Below, in pieces: positions 1-6,644 of a DNA stretch of 11,458 nucleotides. The stretch is from Lachnospiraceae bacterium UBA4292 (GTDB lineage: Bacteria; Bacillota; Clostridia; Lachnospirales; Lachnospiraceae). Below the pieces are notes generated by a model. It saw nothing but the letters and a program-made list of their open reading frames with translations. It did no database searches and had not been told where the DNA came from. The translations under genes were made by a program, and so were the position numbers. The stretch's first letter is position 1. Every line of letters starts with the position of its first letter. The DNA lies in NCBI GenBank assembly GCA_002395865.1, contig DGVE01000155.1, positions 1 to 11,458 on the forward strand. Direction: 5' to 3'.

Positions 1-555
1 GATGTGCCAGATGTTGCGGTCGCGGCTGTAGCTGTGGGAAGAGTCGAACGGAAGCTTGATGCCGTGGGCTTCGCAGTACGCGATCTCATCCTCGCGGGAC
101 TGCATCTTCCAGAGCTCGTGACGCCAGGGGGCGATAATCTTCATCTCGGGAGCGAGAGCCTTGATGCCCAGCTCGAAGCGCACCTGGTCATTGCCCTTGC
201 CTGTAGCGCCGTGGCAGATGGCTACGGCTCCCTCTTTTCTGGCGATCTCCACCAGCTTCTTCGCGATGAGGGGTCTGGCCATGGAGGTGCCGAGGAGGTA
301 CTTGTTCTCATACACAGCACCCGCCTGTACGCAGGGAACGATGTACTCGTCGCAGAATTCATCGACCACATCCAGTATGTAGAGCTTGCTGGCGCCGCTG
401 TATTTTGCTCTCTCCTCGAGACCGTCGAGCTCCTTGCCCTGGCCGACGTCGATGCAGCAGCATATTACATCATAATCATAGTTCTCCTTCAGCCACGGGA
501 TGATGGCTGTAGTGTCAAGCCCGCCTGAGTAGGCGAGGATCACCTTATCTTTCAT
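1..555 (-). CDS. argG: Argininosuccinate synthase, N-terminal part (3' end outside window)
   Basis: This enzyme joins citrulline and aspartate using ATP to make argininosuccinate, the penultimate step of arginine synthesis, in the cytoplasm. Seen directly: the reverse strand reads 185 codons from ATG at 553-555 without a stop and runs off the left edge. Family proteins are usually about 400 residues, so a little under half is present. The N-terminal ATP pyrophosphatase P-loop AYSGGLDTT is at residues 8-16, followed by AIIPWLKE. The conserved [13 protein letters not shown] segment is at 116-128, and IAPWRHELW at 141-149. The start is supported by GGAAAGG about 7 bases upstream and by M-K-D-K-V-I-L-A-Y being the normal family N-terminus. 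It has its own promoter, so it need not depend on the lipoprotein gene upstream on the same strand. Base use is richer in G+C than in that neighbour. Identification is very secure. Confidence 0.98.
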   Translation of the reverse strand, partial: MKDKVILAYSGGLDTTAIIPWLKENYDYDVICCCIDVGQGKELDGLEERAKYSGASKLYILDVVDEFCDEYIVPCVQAGAVYENKYLLGTSMARPLIAKKLVEIARKEGAVAICHGATGKGNDQVRFELGIKALAPEMKIIAPWRHELWKMQSREDEIAYCEAHGIKLPFDSSHSYSRDRNIWHI

Positions 556-568
556 AGTATGCCTTTCC

Positions 569-583
569 GCAAGCCGTGCTTGC
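569..583 (-). promoter_or_regulatory. Small hairpin in argG leader
   Basis: GCAAGC (569-574) and GCTTGC (578-583) form a perfect 6-base-pair inverted repeat around a 3-base centre. It lies in the predicted argG leader, about 5 bases before the GGAAAGG ribosome binding site. No T tract follows, so it is not an intrinsic terminator. It might affect mRNA stability or ribosome access, or it may be chance. Confidence 0.3.
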
Positions 584-609
584 TGTTCATTTGTTTTAAC
601 ACAGAGCAC

Positions 610-638
610 AGTTTAGTACATTTCGGGTGAAAATGCAA
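610..638 (-). promoter_or_regulatory. Probable sigma-A promoter of argG
   Basis: On the minus strand, TTGCAT (633-638) and TAAACT (610-615) are separated by exactly 17 bases. This gives a predicted transcript start near 603 and a leader of roughly 48 bases before the argG ATG. Each box matches consensus at 4 of 6 positions. The placement is good, but the call rests on sequence match alone. Confidence 0.6.
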
Positions 639-643
639 CAGTC

Positions 644-657
644 TGAAAACGATTTTC
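644..657. promoter_or_regulatory. Palindromic, cre-like site upstream of argG promoter
   Basis: TGAAAACGATTTTC contains the palindrome GAAAA-CGA-TTTTC and matches the Bacillus-type catabolite response consensus TGWAANCGNTNWCA at 12 of 14 positions, failing at the last two. It sits just upstream of the predicted argG -35 box and downstream of the lipoprotein stop codon. It could be a CcpA-type operator, a weak AT-rich hairpin or chance. The two mismatches fall in the conserved CA end, so confidence is low. Confidence 0.2.
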
Positions 658-691
658 TTTTAGCAGCGGCGTTTAATTCAGAAGAACATAT

Positions 692-1972
692 TTATTGCAT
701 AAACGGTGCTATAAATGTGCCCTCTGTTTCAGCTTTTTCAAAGTCGGCAGACTCTATGCAATACAGGCATGATATATCGGTTTCGTTCATCATTGCATAG
801 ATGACCTTAGTTCCTATGGGGGCTATCAGAGTGATATTTTTACCAAAACTGCAGGTGCTTACAGACTCACCTTCTGAAGAGAAATATGAGATCTCTGAGA
901 CTGTTCCGTCAAAATCAGGGTCACTTGTTCTGTGGAAAGCCGTCTGTATCAGATAACCATTGCCGGTGGCACAGACATTACTTGAAGAATCACCGTGAAA
1001 TATCACTCTTGCTTCGTCTGTCTTATCGTTTATCAGAGTATATGTGGTGGAGGAATTTCCCTCCGGATCATTTGATGCAGCCACAGTCAGATAGGTATCG
1101 TTTCCGCTGCTGCATATATCTATTATACCCTCGTCCGGATGTATGATTTCACTCTGCCCGCTGCTTCTCGGAATGCGCACTACATAAGAAGTACTTCCGT
1201 AGACTTCGGATGAAGTTGGAGGACAGAGCGCATACACGTATTTGTCCGAAGCGGCCTTGACTATGAAAGGGTGATCACCCGTAGCGTATTCAGTAACAGT
1301 AAAGTTGTTCAGATCGATGCAGCAGAGACTGTAGGAGTATTCACTCTCTACGATGAAACCGGGGATGCCATCCTCGTCGTATGTCTGTTCAACGTTTCGC
1401 TGCACCCGCTTTTTCATTAGCGAACAATATAATCTGTCATCACAGATGCACGCCGTAACAGAACCGATCTCACCATCTATTTCTCCTGCTTTAACGCGGT
1501 TGCTGCCGTCCTCCGCGCAGGAATATATCGTGGTGGTCGCGGTGACTGTGATCTCATCGGCAGAATAATCGGTCTCTTCGACGAAAGAGAAGATAAGGCG
1601 TTTTTCACCGTGCAGTATGGACGACAGGTTAAGCGGCCTCGCCCCGGAATTCAAAGCCGAGCAAGCTGTTTTGCTGTCTCCTGCCATATGCTTACATGTA
1701 GGATCGGTGCATATGATGCCGTAATCCTCCCAGTCAAAGAAATACAGGGTCTGGCTGCCTTTGGTTATACCTTCCTGTTGGAGTATGTTATTCATGTAGA
1801 CGAATTCGGGTGAGGAAGGATGAGAGGTTGTCTCATTATTGCCGGCGGCGGTTATATCGTTTTTTGAAGAATTATTTTCGAGTGCACATGATGCGGTGAA
1901 TAATAGTATTAGAAATAAATAAAAAATAGGGGTATAAAATTTTTTAATTTGTCTCAACTGCCCGTACCTCAT
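692..1972 (-). CDS. Cys-rich secreted lipoprotein, C-x4-C-x-H motif, probable beta-propeller
   Basis: No specific function is recognised. Seen: a signal peptide with a positive N-region, a hydrophobic core at about residues 15-27, and a lipobox FTASC placing the lipidated cysteine at 29, so the product should be anchored on the outer face of the membrane. A Ser/Thr/Asn-rich linker (about 30-55) follows, then C88-x4-C93-x-H95-x8-C104 (sequence CTDPTCKH and a later AC). The rest shows recurring short strands such as IYSCAEDGS, YSLCCIDL and CLYCIES, about 50-60 residues apart, which suggests beta-propeller blades. The protein has 16 cysteines, many for a secreted Firmicutes protein. The reading frame is open back to a TTG at 1991-1993. 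I chose ATG at 1970-1972 because AAGAGG (1984-1989) lies ahead of it; a TTG at codon 6 after GAGG is another option. I recall similar CxDPxCxH lipoproteins near ABC genes in gut Clostridia, but could not check this. No clear terminator follows. Confidence 0.75.
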   Translation of the reverse strand: MRYGQLRQIKKFYTPIFYLFLILLFTASCALENNSSKNDITAAGNNETTSHPSSPEFVYMNNILQQEGITKGSQTLYFFDWEDYGIICTDPTCKHMAGDSKTACSALNSGARPLNLSSILHGEKRLIFSFVEETDYSADEITVTATTTIYSCAEDGSNRVKAGEIDGEIGSVTACICDDRLYCSLMKKRVQRNVEQTYDEDGIPGFIVESEYSYSLCCIDLNNFTVTEYATGDHPFIVKAASDKYVYALCPPTSSEVYGSTSYVVRIPRSSGQSEIIHPDEGIIDICSSGNDTYLTVAASNDPEGNSSTTYTLINDKTDEARVIFHGDSSSNVCATGNGYLIQTAFHRTSDPDFDGTVSEISYFSSEGESVSTCSFGKNITLIAPIGTKVIYAMMNETDISCLYCIESADFEKAETEGTFIAPFMQ

Positions 1973-1987
1973 AAAGTTTTTATCCTC

Positions 1988-2009
1988 TTGCAATATATGC
2001 TATTTGCAA
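1988..2009. promoter_or_regulatory. TTGCAA-N10-TTGCAA repeat, possible operator
   Basis: Two copies of the self-complementary hexamer TTGCAA (1988-1993 and 2004-2009) are separated by 10 bases, so equivalent positions are 16 bases apart. The pair overlaps the candidate -10 box and translation start region of the minus-strand lipoprotein. A second dyad, TTTG-N10-CAAA (2028-2045), lies between the two divergent promoters with the same 10-base gap. The geometry resembles operators of dimeric repressors. The halves are short and the region is AT-rich, so chance is possible. Confidence 0.3.
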
Positions 2010-2020
2010 AAAAAAATCAA
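1992..2020 (-). promoter_or_regulatory. Candidate promoter of the divergent lipoprotein gene
   Basis: On the minus strand, TTGATT (2015-2020) and TATATT (1992-1997) are 17 bases apart. The predicted transcript start, near 1985, falls inside the AAGAGG ribosome binding site, so the leader would be only about 13 bases to the ATG. Either the TTG at codon 6 is the real start, or transcription begins elsewhere. Treat it as a candidate. Confidence 0.4.
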
Positions 2021-2050
2021 TAATATATTTGGTGAGCCTGGCAAATTGTG

Positions 2051-2079
2051 TTGACAAATAATCACTGGAGAATTATAAT
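2051..2079 (+). promoter_or_regulatory. Perfect consensus sigma-A promoter of the SBP-ABC operon
   Basis: TTGACA (2051-2056), a 17-base spacer and TATAAT (2074-2079) match the housekeeping sigma consensus at 12 of 12 positions with ideal spacing. The transcript should start near 2086 and leave a leader of about 58 bases before the ATG at 2144. A promoter this strong on an accessory operon suggests either high expression or tight control by a repressor. Confidence 0.85.
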
Positions 2080-2134
2080 AACTATGCACTTGTTATGCTG
2101 TATTGCATTTGCACTTTGTTTGAGAATTATGTCT

Positions 2135-2138
2135 GAGG
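2135..2138 (+). promoter_or_regulatory. Ribosome binding site fixing the SBP lipoprotein start
   Basis: GAGG ends 5 bases before ATG at 2144-2146. The frame is open further upstream (GTG at 2048, ATG at 2084), but those starts lie before or at the predicted transcript start. Only the 2144 start gives a compact lipoprotein signal peptide. Confidence 0.7.
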
Positions 2139-2143
2139 CAAAA

Positions 2144-3733
2144 ATGAATACTAAAATCAGTCGCAAGAGTAATAACACAATTGTTATAGCTGTTTTCCTT
2201 ACAGCCACCCTAATTCAGGGTGGCTGTGTTAAGGTGGACCGATCGCCGGAAAATGTTTATAGTATAATCGAGTATTCGGAAGGCGATACATCAAATAGTA
2301 GTACAGACACTGCGCCGGGTAGTGATTCGCGTGATGCATCGCCAATATTATATTATGCGACGGAAGAAGTATCATTCATGGATGATGACGTCATAGAAGC
2401 GGTTAATCTCTACCTGGCTGAAAAGGGTTGTGAATATAGAATTGAAAATGTGGTCTTTCCTGAAATTGACAGTACCTATGCGTACGCTGAAGCAGTTGAG
2501 ACATATGTGGATAATGGAGGAACAATAGATATATGTTACTTATCCACGTTGTTTGATAACGCATCATTGAATTCATTCGATATCCTGAAGAAGGACGGTT
2601 ATCTCGAGGATTTGACGGACAGAATTGAAGGATGTGAGGCACTCAACAGCTGTATTCCTCAAGCCAAAATTGATGCGCACAGATCCAGTGGAAGAATATT
2701 CGGATTAAACGCATACCCGTACAGTGCATCGACAAAGCCATGCTATATAGTCTCCAGAGAGCTTATGAATAGATACGGTTTGACAGAGGAGGATCTTAAC
2801 AAACCGATATCTGAGTTGGTGGATTTACTCTCTAATGTACAGTCATCGGAGAGTGCGGTTAATGATGAATTTACATGTACTCTTATTTCTGCGGATTTTG
2901 GCAGTGAATGTACATTCGGGCCGCTTCGTTCAATCGGAAACGGAATAGCGTGTATCAAAATGAGTGAAGAAGAGAGCTCGCCTTTTGTATATGTATTGGA
3001 TGACGATGGCTTTCTCTCTGTTTTGAAAGAGACGTTCGAGCTATGCAGGAACACTGATATTAAAACGGCAGTAAATCAGGGGCAGAGCTATTATGAAAAC
3101 TCATTTATCAGGATCGCCCTAAACGGTTTTTTCCCTACATTCGATCCGGCAAGTGTTTTACAGTATAAGAGTACGGATGATAGCCGCGTGCTGACATCCG
3201 ATGATTTTTCGATTATTTATCCATATGGTGACGAAGTGTATATCACGGAGCATATGTCGCAGAATTCTGTAATGGCTTCATCGAAGCATAAAGATTGGGC
3301 CTGGGATTTTCTGGTGAGGAGCGTAACAGATAAAGAGCTTGCAGATATATTACAGTATGGTGTAAACTTGGAATATGTTGACGGGAAAGTAGCCGATAAA
3401 GGTGTTTTGGGTTCATGGTTCAGAGGAAATGGTTTTATCAGCACTCCGGCGGTGGTCGAGCCACAGGAGAAGACAAAAATACTGTTTGATATTTATGATA
3501 AGAAAGGCGTAGTTTCATCATTTGGCGATTTCGTCTTTGACAAGAGAGGCTTTGAAGGCGTTGTAGCATCTACTGATCAGGCGATGGGCTTGCTGAATAA
3601 CCTGTTGAGCCCGGAAACAGAAATAACCGATTTTGATGATTATATAGCAACGGTCAGACGAAAACTGATCGAGAGCGGAGCCGATGAACTTCTTAATGCA
3701 GCAATAGAACAGTATCGTGATTATTGTGAATAA
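2144..3733 (+). CDS. Extracellular solute-binding-protein-like lipoprotein
   Basis: This 529-residue exported lipoprotein looks like a family 1 type ABC solute-binding protein. Seen: positive N-region (KISRK), hydrophobic core at residues 12-24, lipobox IQGGC with the lipidated cysteine at 28, then an acidic Ser/Thr linker to about 66. The body has binding-protein features: an early ILYYATEEVSF strand, YLEDLTDRI, GLNAYPYSASTKPCYIVSRELMNRYGLTEED (read in pieces; a hinge-region pattern), KDWAWDFLVRSV, and a C-terminal helix ending AAIEQYRDYC. Such proteins usually feed a sugar or peptide importer. Here no importer permeases follow; the next two genes encode an ABC-2 type ATPase and permease, normally exporter-like, starting 24 bases downstream. 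It may therefore be a receptor or partner for that complex rather than a nutrient binder. Ligand unknown. Fold assignment is fairly secure, role is not. Confidence 0.8.
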   Translation: MNTKISRKSNNTIVIAVFLTATLIQGGCVKVDRSPENVYSIIEYSEGDTSNSSTDTAPGSDSRDASPILYYATEEVSFMDDDVIEAVNLYLAEKGCEYRIENVVFPEIDSTYAYAEAVETYVDNGGTIDICYLSTLFDNASLNSFDILKKDGYLEDLTDRIEGCEALNSCIPQAKIDAHRSSGRIFGLNAYPYSASTKPCYIVSRELMNRYGLTEEDLNKPISELVDLLSNVQSSESAVNDEFTCTLISADFGSECTFGPLRSIGNGIACIKMSEEESSPFVYVLDDDGFLSVLKETFELCRNTDIKTAVNQGQSYYENSFIRIALNGFFPTFDPASVLQYKSTDDSRVLTSDDFSIIYPYGDEVYITEHMSQNSVMASSKHKDWAWDFLVRSVTDKELADILQYGVNLEYVDGKVADKGVLGSWFRGNGFISTPAVVEPQEKTKILFDIYDKKGVVSSFGDFVFDKRGFEGVVASTDQAMGLLNNLLSPETEITDFDDYIATVRRKLIESGADELLNAAIEQYRDYCE

Positions 3734-3757
3734 GCTATCGTTTTAAAAGGATAATAA

Positions 3758-4468
3758 GTGGAACTGAGATTAGAAAACATCACGAAAAAGTACAGAACCA
3801 TTACTGCGCTGGATGATTTTTCCTACACTTTCAATGAAGGAATCTGCGGTGTACTGGGCCCCAACGGGGCGGGTAAATCCACTTTGATGAATATTATTAC
3901 CGATGGAATAAAGCCGGATGAGGGGCATGTGTTTTTTGAAGGTGATGATATAATAAAAATGGGCAGGCGGTACAGATTCCACGTGGGATACATGCCTCAA
4001 CAGCAGAGTGTATTCTCCGGGATGACGGTTAAACACTTTATGTTTTACATGGCATCGCTTAAGGGAATGCGAGGCTTAGATGCAGGGAAAAGTATCGCAG
4101 ATCTTTTGGAACGGGTGAATTTGACCGGACGCGCGGATACTCCTATGGGGCAGCTTTCGGGCGGAATGAAGCAAAGGTCATTGATAGCGCAGGCACTTCT
4201 GGGAGACCCCGACATTCTGGTGCTTGATGAGCCGACTGCCGGACTTGATCCCAAGGAACGTGTTCATGTCAGGACAATTATAAAAGAGCTTTCAAATACA
4301 AAAATAGTGATAATATCGACACATATAGTGGCCGACATAGAAAATATAGCGGATGATATCATTTTTATGAATCATGGCAAAATCATACTGAAGAAGGACC
4401 CCGGTCACGATAATACGGAGGATCTGGAAAGCACATATATGAGGCTGTTTGAAGATGAGGAGCAGTAG
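3758..4468 (+). CDS. ABC-2 type transporter ATP-binding protein
   Basis: A 236-residue nucleotide-binding subunit that would power the permease encoded next to it, on the inner face of the membrane. All key motifs are intact: Walker A GPNGAGKST at residues 34-42, Q-loop YMPQQQS around 78-84, signature LSGGMKQR at 133-140, Walker B ILVLDEP at 153-159 with catalytic E158, D-loop GLDP at 162-165, and H-loop H189 in ISTHIV. The GLDPKERV region, short length and gene order are typical of the CcmA/ABC-2 class, which serves export or membrane-remodelling systems. It starts with GTG (3758-3760), supported by AAAAGG 7 bases upstream and the MELRLENITKKY beginning. The gene overlaps the permease gene by 14 bases, implying translational coupling. 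Substrate unknown. Confidence 0.95.
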   Translation: MELRLENITKKYRTITALDDFSYTFNEGICGVLGPNGAGKSTLMNIITDGIKPDEGHVFFEGDDIIKMGRRYRFHVGYMPQQQSVFSGMTVKHFMFYMASLKGMRGLDAGKSIADLLERVNLTGRADTPMGQLSGGMKQRSLIAQALLGDPDILVLDEPTAGLDPKERVHVRTIIKELSNTKIVIISTHIVADIENIADDIIFMNHGKIILKKDPGHDNTEDLESTYMRLFEDEEQ

Positions 4469-6617
4469 GGGCAGTTTGATCAGAGTGTGCACAAAAGAAT
4501 TTATAAAATTATGCCGCAACAGAGTATTCATTGCGGCTTTTTTTGTGTGCCTTGTGATAAATGCAGTCATAACTGCCGGAGCCGGGCAGAAGCTTACAGC
4601 GGATAATCCGACACCATCTTCATATAAGGCTCTGTGGCAGAATATGAAAGGGCTGGAGGCGGCGGAGATGGCTGACAGGCTCTCATCCGAGATGACAGAA
4701 ATGGATGAAGCGTTTATGTCTGAAGGCGCATATCAGCTTAAGTATACCGGGGCGCTCCATATCGAGGAATGGCTGTACAGGGTGGTGTCGGAGGAGGTCG
4801 ATGCGTCTCTTGCTGCAGGTGACAGCGCAAAAAAAGTGGTGAAGGATGCCGGAAAGCTCCTCAAAAAGGAACAGCCGGGAACATACGGCTACAAGAATCT
4901 TGCTGCTACAATGAAAGCATATTCTGCGGTGGAAGACATGGAGACAAGTCCGGTACCTTCAAAGGGAGTAGAGCTGGCGCTTGAGAACAGGACTACCGAC
5001 TGGATCTGCCTTGTTATCGTGCTTTTTGCCGCCGTGCTTTTGGTGTGCACGGAACGCGAGAAGAATATACTGCTTTTTCTGAAGACTGCACCGGAAGGGC
5101 GAGCTGTTCTGGGCTTCGCCAAGCTGTGGGCTGTTATGGGTGCCGCGGTACTCACATCGATATTTCATATCATCAATCTGATCATAGGTATAAATATGTA
5201 TGGCGGATTTGATATGAGTGTAAGCGTACGCTCACTCGAGGGGTATTCGGGATGTGTCCTGAATGTGAGCGTAGCCACATATCTGGTAATGGCACTGCTT
5301 TTGAAGCTGCTTGTATACATAATGTGTGCGTCAGGAATATATATGCTGCTGAGCACTATCAAAAACACTGCTGCCGCGGTAGTAGCCGTGATGGCTGCGG
5401 CAGCGGTTAATATGGTGGTCTATGCATCGATTTCCGGAGTGTCGGTTTATTATATTATAAAGCAACTGAGTATACTGTCTCTTTTAGATACCGGGTCGGT
5501 GTTGGGCAACTATAAAAATCTGAATCTATTCGGGTTCTGTGTGGACAGAATGTGGCTGTGTATAGTCGTATCCGCACTGTTGCTTGTCATTTTCTCGGCC
5601 GTATCCGTGATAAGCTTTGCGAATATCAGAGAAAGAGAAACCACATCACGCTTATACTTGCTGTCTACGGTCAGAGCGAGAATCATCGGTATCTTTTCAA
5701 GACACACAAATCTGGCGATACATGAGTTTGTGAGGGCTTTTCTGGTCGACCATGGGTTACTGATAATGGCTATCTGCCTCGTCGCTTCGATCATAACATA
5801 TCGTGCCCCGATAGCGGATGAAGGCATTGAGGATGTATATTACAGGCAGTTTATGGCCCGTGTTCAGGGTCCTGCTGATGATATCGCGGATGATTACTGG
5901 GATGAGCAGGAGAGAATTTGTCTGAAACAGTTGAATGATGCGACTGATGAAGAGGATTACGAAAGAGCTTACGGCCTCAGATACGCGCTTTCGGCTGTAG
6001 GGAGGGCGAAAACTCATGCTATGTACCTAAAGGACGTGGATGGAGGAGAGTATTTCGATGCTACTGGTGCGAAGTCGCTTCTGGGGCTTGAAGGGGATTC
6101 GGCTTATGTGAATCTTCTGCGGGCACTGGTGGGAGCTGTCGGCGCGTGCGTATTATTCTCGGTGATATTGGTCAGTGACCATGTTAATGACGAGGACAGG
6201 ATCATAAAGGTATGTGCAAACGGCCGTGTAAGGCGAACTGCAGTCAGGGCAATAATATGCGCGGCGACAGCATTTATGCTATGGACAATCTGCTGGGTGA
6301 TGGAGTATAATGATATAGTAAAAAACTACGGCCTTACAGGACTTGATGCCCCCGCGAGATGCATGGAAGAACTGTCCATGGTGCCGGACGGCATAAGTCT
6401 TAGGTGCGTTTTAGGGACAGTGTGCCTGTTAAGATATGCGGGACTGGTGATGATAGCGCTTTTCTGCGCCGGCATGGCAAAGAGAATTAAAAGTACGGCA
6501 GCATTAATAAGCGTGAGCCTTTCTGTCTTTGCACTACCGATATGTTTCGCACTAATGGGTATCGGTGCGTTCAGATACGTTCTGCTGACGCCGCTTCTGT
6601 CAGGCTGTATGTTTTAG
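4455..6617 (+). CDS. Double-length ABC-2 type permease
   Basis: A 720-residue membrane protein, about twice or more the length of a simple ABC-2 permease. It appears to be two permease modules in one chain. Module 1: cytoplasmic N-terminus, membrane helix at about 24-43, a large helical outside domain (44-182), then helices near 183-199, 221-247, 271-299, 305-328 and 366-389. Module 2: helix near 434-450, an acidic outside domain (451-554), then helices near 555-574, 597-615, 650-674 and 682-703. Both modules have a similar cytoplasmic loop after their second helix: TEREKNILLFLKTAPEGR (about 199-216) and DEDRIIKVCANGRVRR (579-594). The start is taken as ATG 4455, inside the ATPase gene. An alternative is TTG 4476, directly after AGGGG at 4467-4471. 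With the ATPase it probably exports a substrate or moves lipid or peptide; the substrate is unknown. Helix limits were judged by eye. Confidence 0.85.
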   Translation: MRSSRGSLIRVCTKEFIKLCRNRVFIAAFFVCLVINAVITAGAGQKLTADNPTPSSYKALWQNMKGLEAAEMADRLSSEMTEMDEAFMSEGAYQLKYTGALHIEEWLYRVVSEEVDASLAAGDSAKKVVKDAGKLLKKEQPGTYGYKNLAATMKAYSAVEDMETSPVPSKGVELALENRTTDWICLVIVLFAAVLLVCTEREKNILLFLKTAPEGRAVLGFAKLWAVMGAAVLTSIFHIINLIIGINMYGGFDMSVSVRSLEGYSGCVLNVSVATYLVMALLLKLLVYIMCASGIYMLLSTIKNTAAAVVAVMAAAAVNMVVYASISGVSVYYIIKQLSILSLLDTGSVLGNYKNLNLFGFCVDRMWLCIVVSALLLVIFSAVSVISFANIRERETTSRLYLLSTVRARIIGIFSRHTNLAIHEFVRAFLVDHGLLIMAICLVASIITYRAPIADEGIEDVYYRQFMARVQGPADDIADDYWDEQERICLKQLNDATDEEDYERAYGLRYALSAVGRAKTHAMYLKDVDGGEYFDATGAKSLLGLEGDSAYVNLLRALVGAVGACVLFSVILVSDHVNDEDRIIKVCANGRVRRTAVRAIICAATAFMLWTICWVMEYNDIVKNYGLTGLDAPARCMEELSMVPDGISLRCVLGTVCLLRYAGLVMIALFCAGMAKRIKSTAALISVSLSVFALPICFALMGIGAFRYVLLTPLLSGCMF
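4513..4544 (+). terminator. Terminator-like hairpin inside the start of the permease gene
   Basis: GCCGCAA (4513-4519) and TTGCGGC (4531-4537) form a perfect 7-base-pair stem, 5 of them G-C, around an 11-base loop. Seven T residues (4538-4544) follow at once. This is the form of a Rho-independent terminator, but it lies within codons 20-30 of the permease, in the first membrane helix. It could act as an attenuator that reduces permease transcripts relative to the lipoprotein and ATPase. It could also be a by-product of coding for a Phe-rich helix (GCTTTTTTT encodes part of A-F-F). Confidence 0.45.
6585..6613 (+). promoter_or_regulatory. Weak candidate promoter for pepT within the permease end
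   Basis: CTGACG (6585-6590) and TATGTT (6608-6613) are 17 bases apart, each matching consensus at 4 of 6. Transcription would start near 6620, just ahead of the pepT ribosome binding site at 6626-6632. The candidate is weak. It matters because no terminator separates the permease gene from pepT, and base composition changes here. Confidence 0.25.
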
Positions 6618-6644
6618 CGTATCTCAGGGAGGTTATTAAAGAAT

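Noticed and set aside
4..528. Plus-strand open frame of 174 codons opposite argG
   Set aside because: It lies opposite a clear argG reading frame, has no ribosome binding site or recognisable motif, and comes from biased codons in the real gene.
640..691. Possible terminator after the minus-strand lipoprotein gene
   Set aside because: The available stems (TCTGAA with TTCAGA, GAAAA with TTTTC) are short, AT-rich or far apart, and no T tract follows on the minus strand.
1970..1993. TTG start at 1991-1993 for the divergent lipoprotein
   Set aside because: The AAGAGG ribosome binding site lies downstream of this TTG, so the ATG at 1970-1972 (or the TTG at codon 6) is the better start.
2085..2119. 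Near-repeat of TGCACTTGTT and TGCACTTTGTT in the SBP operon leader, as a riboswitch or leader element
   Set aside because: The two copies are imperfect, form no clear alternative pairing, and the leader of about 58 bases is too short for a known riboswitch class.
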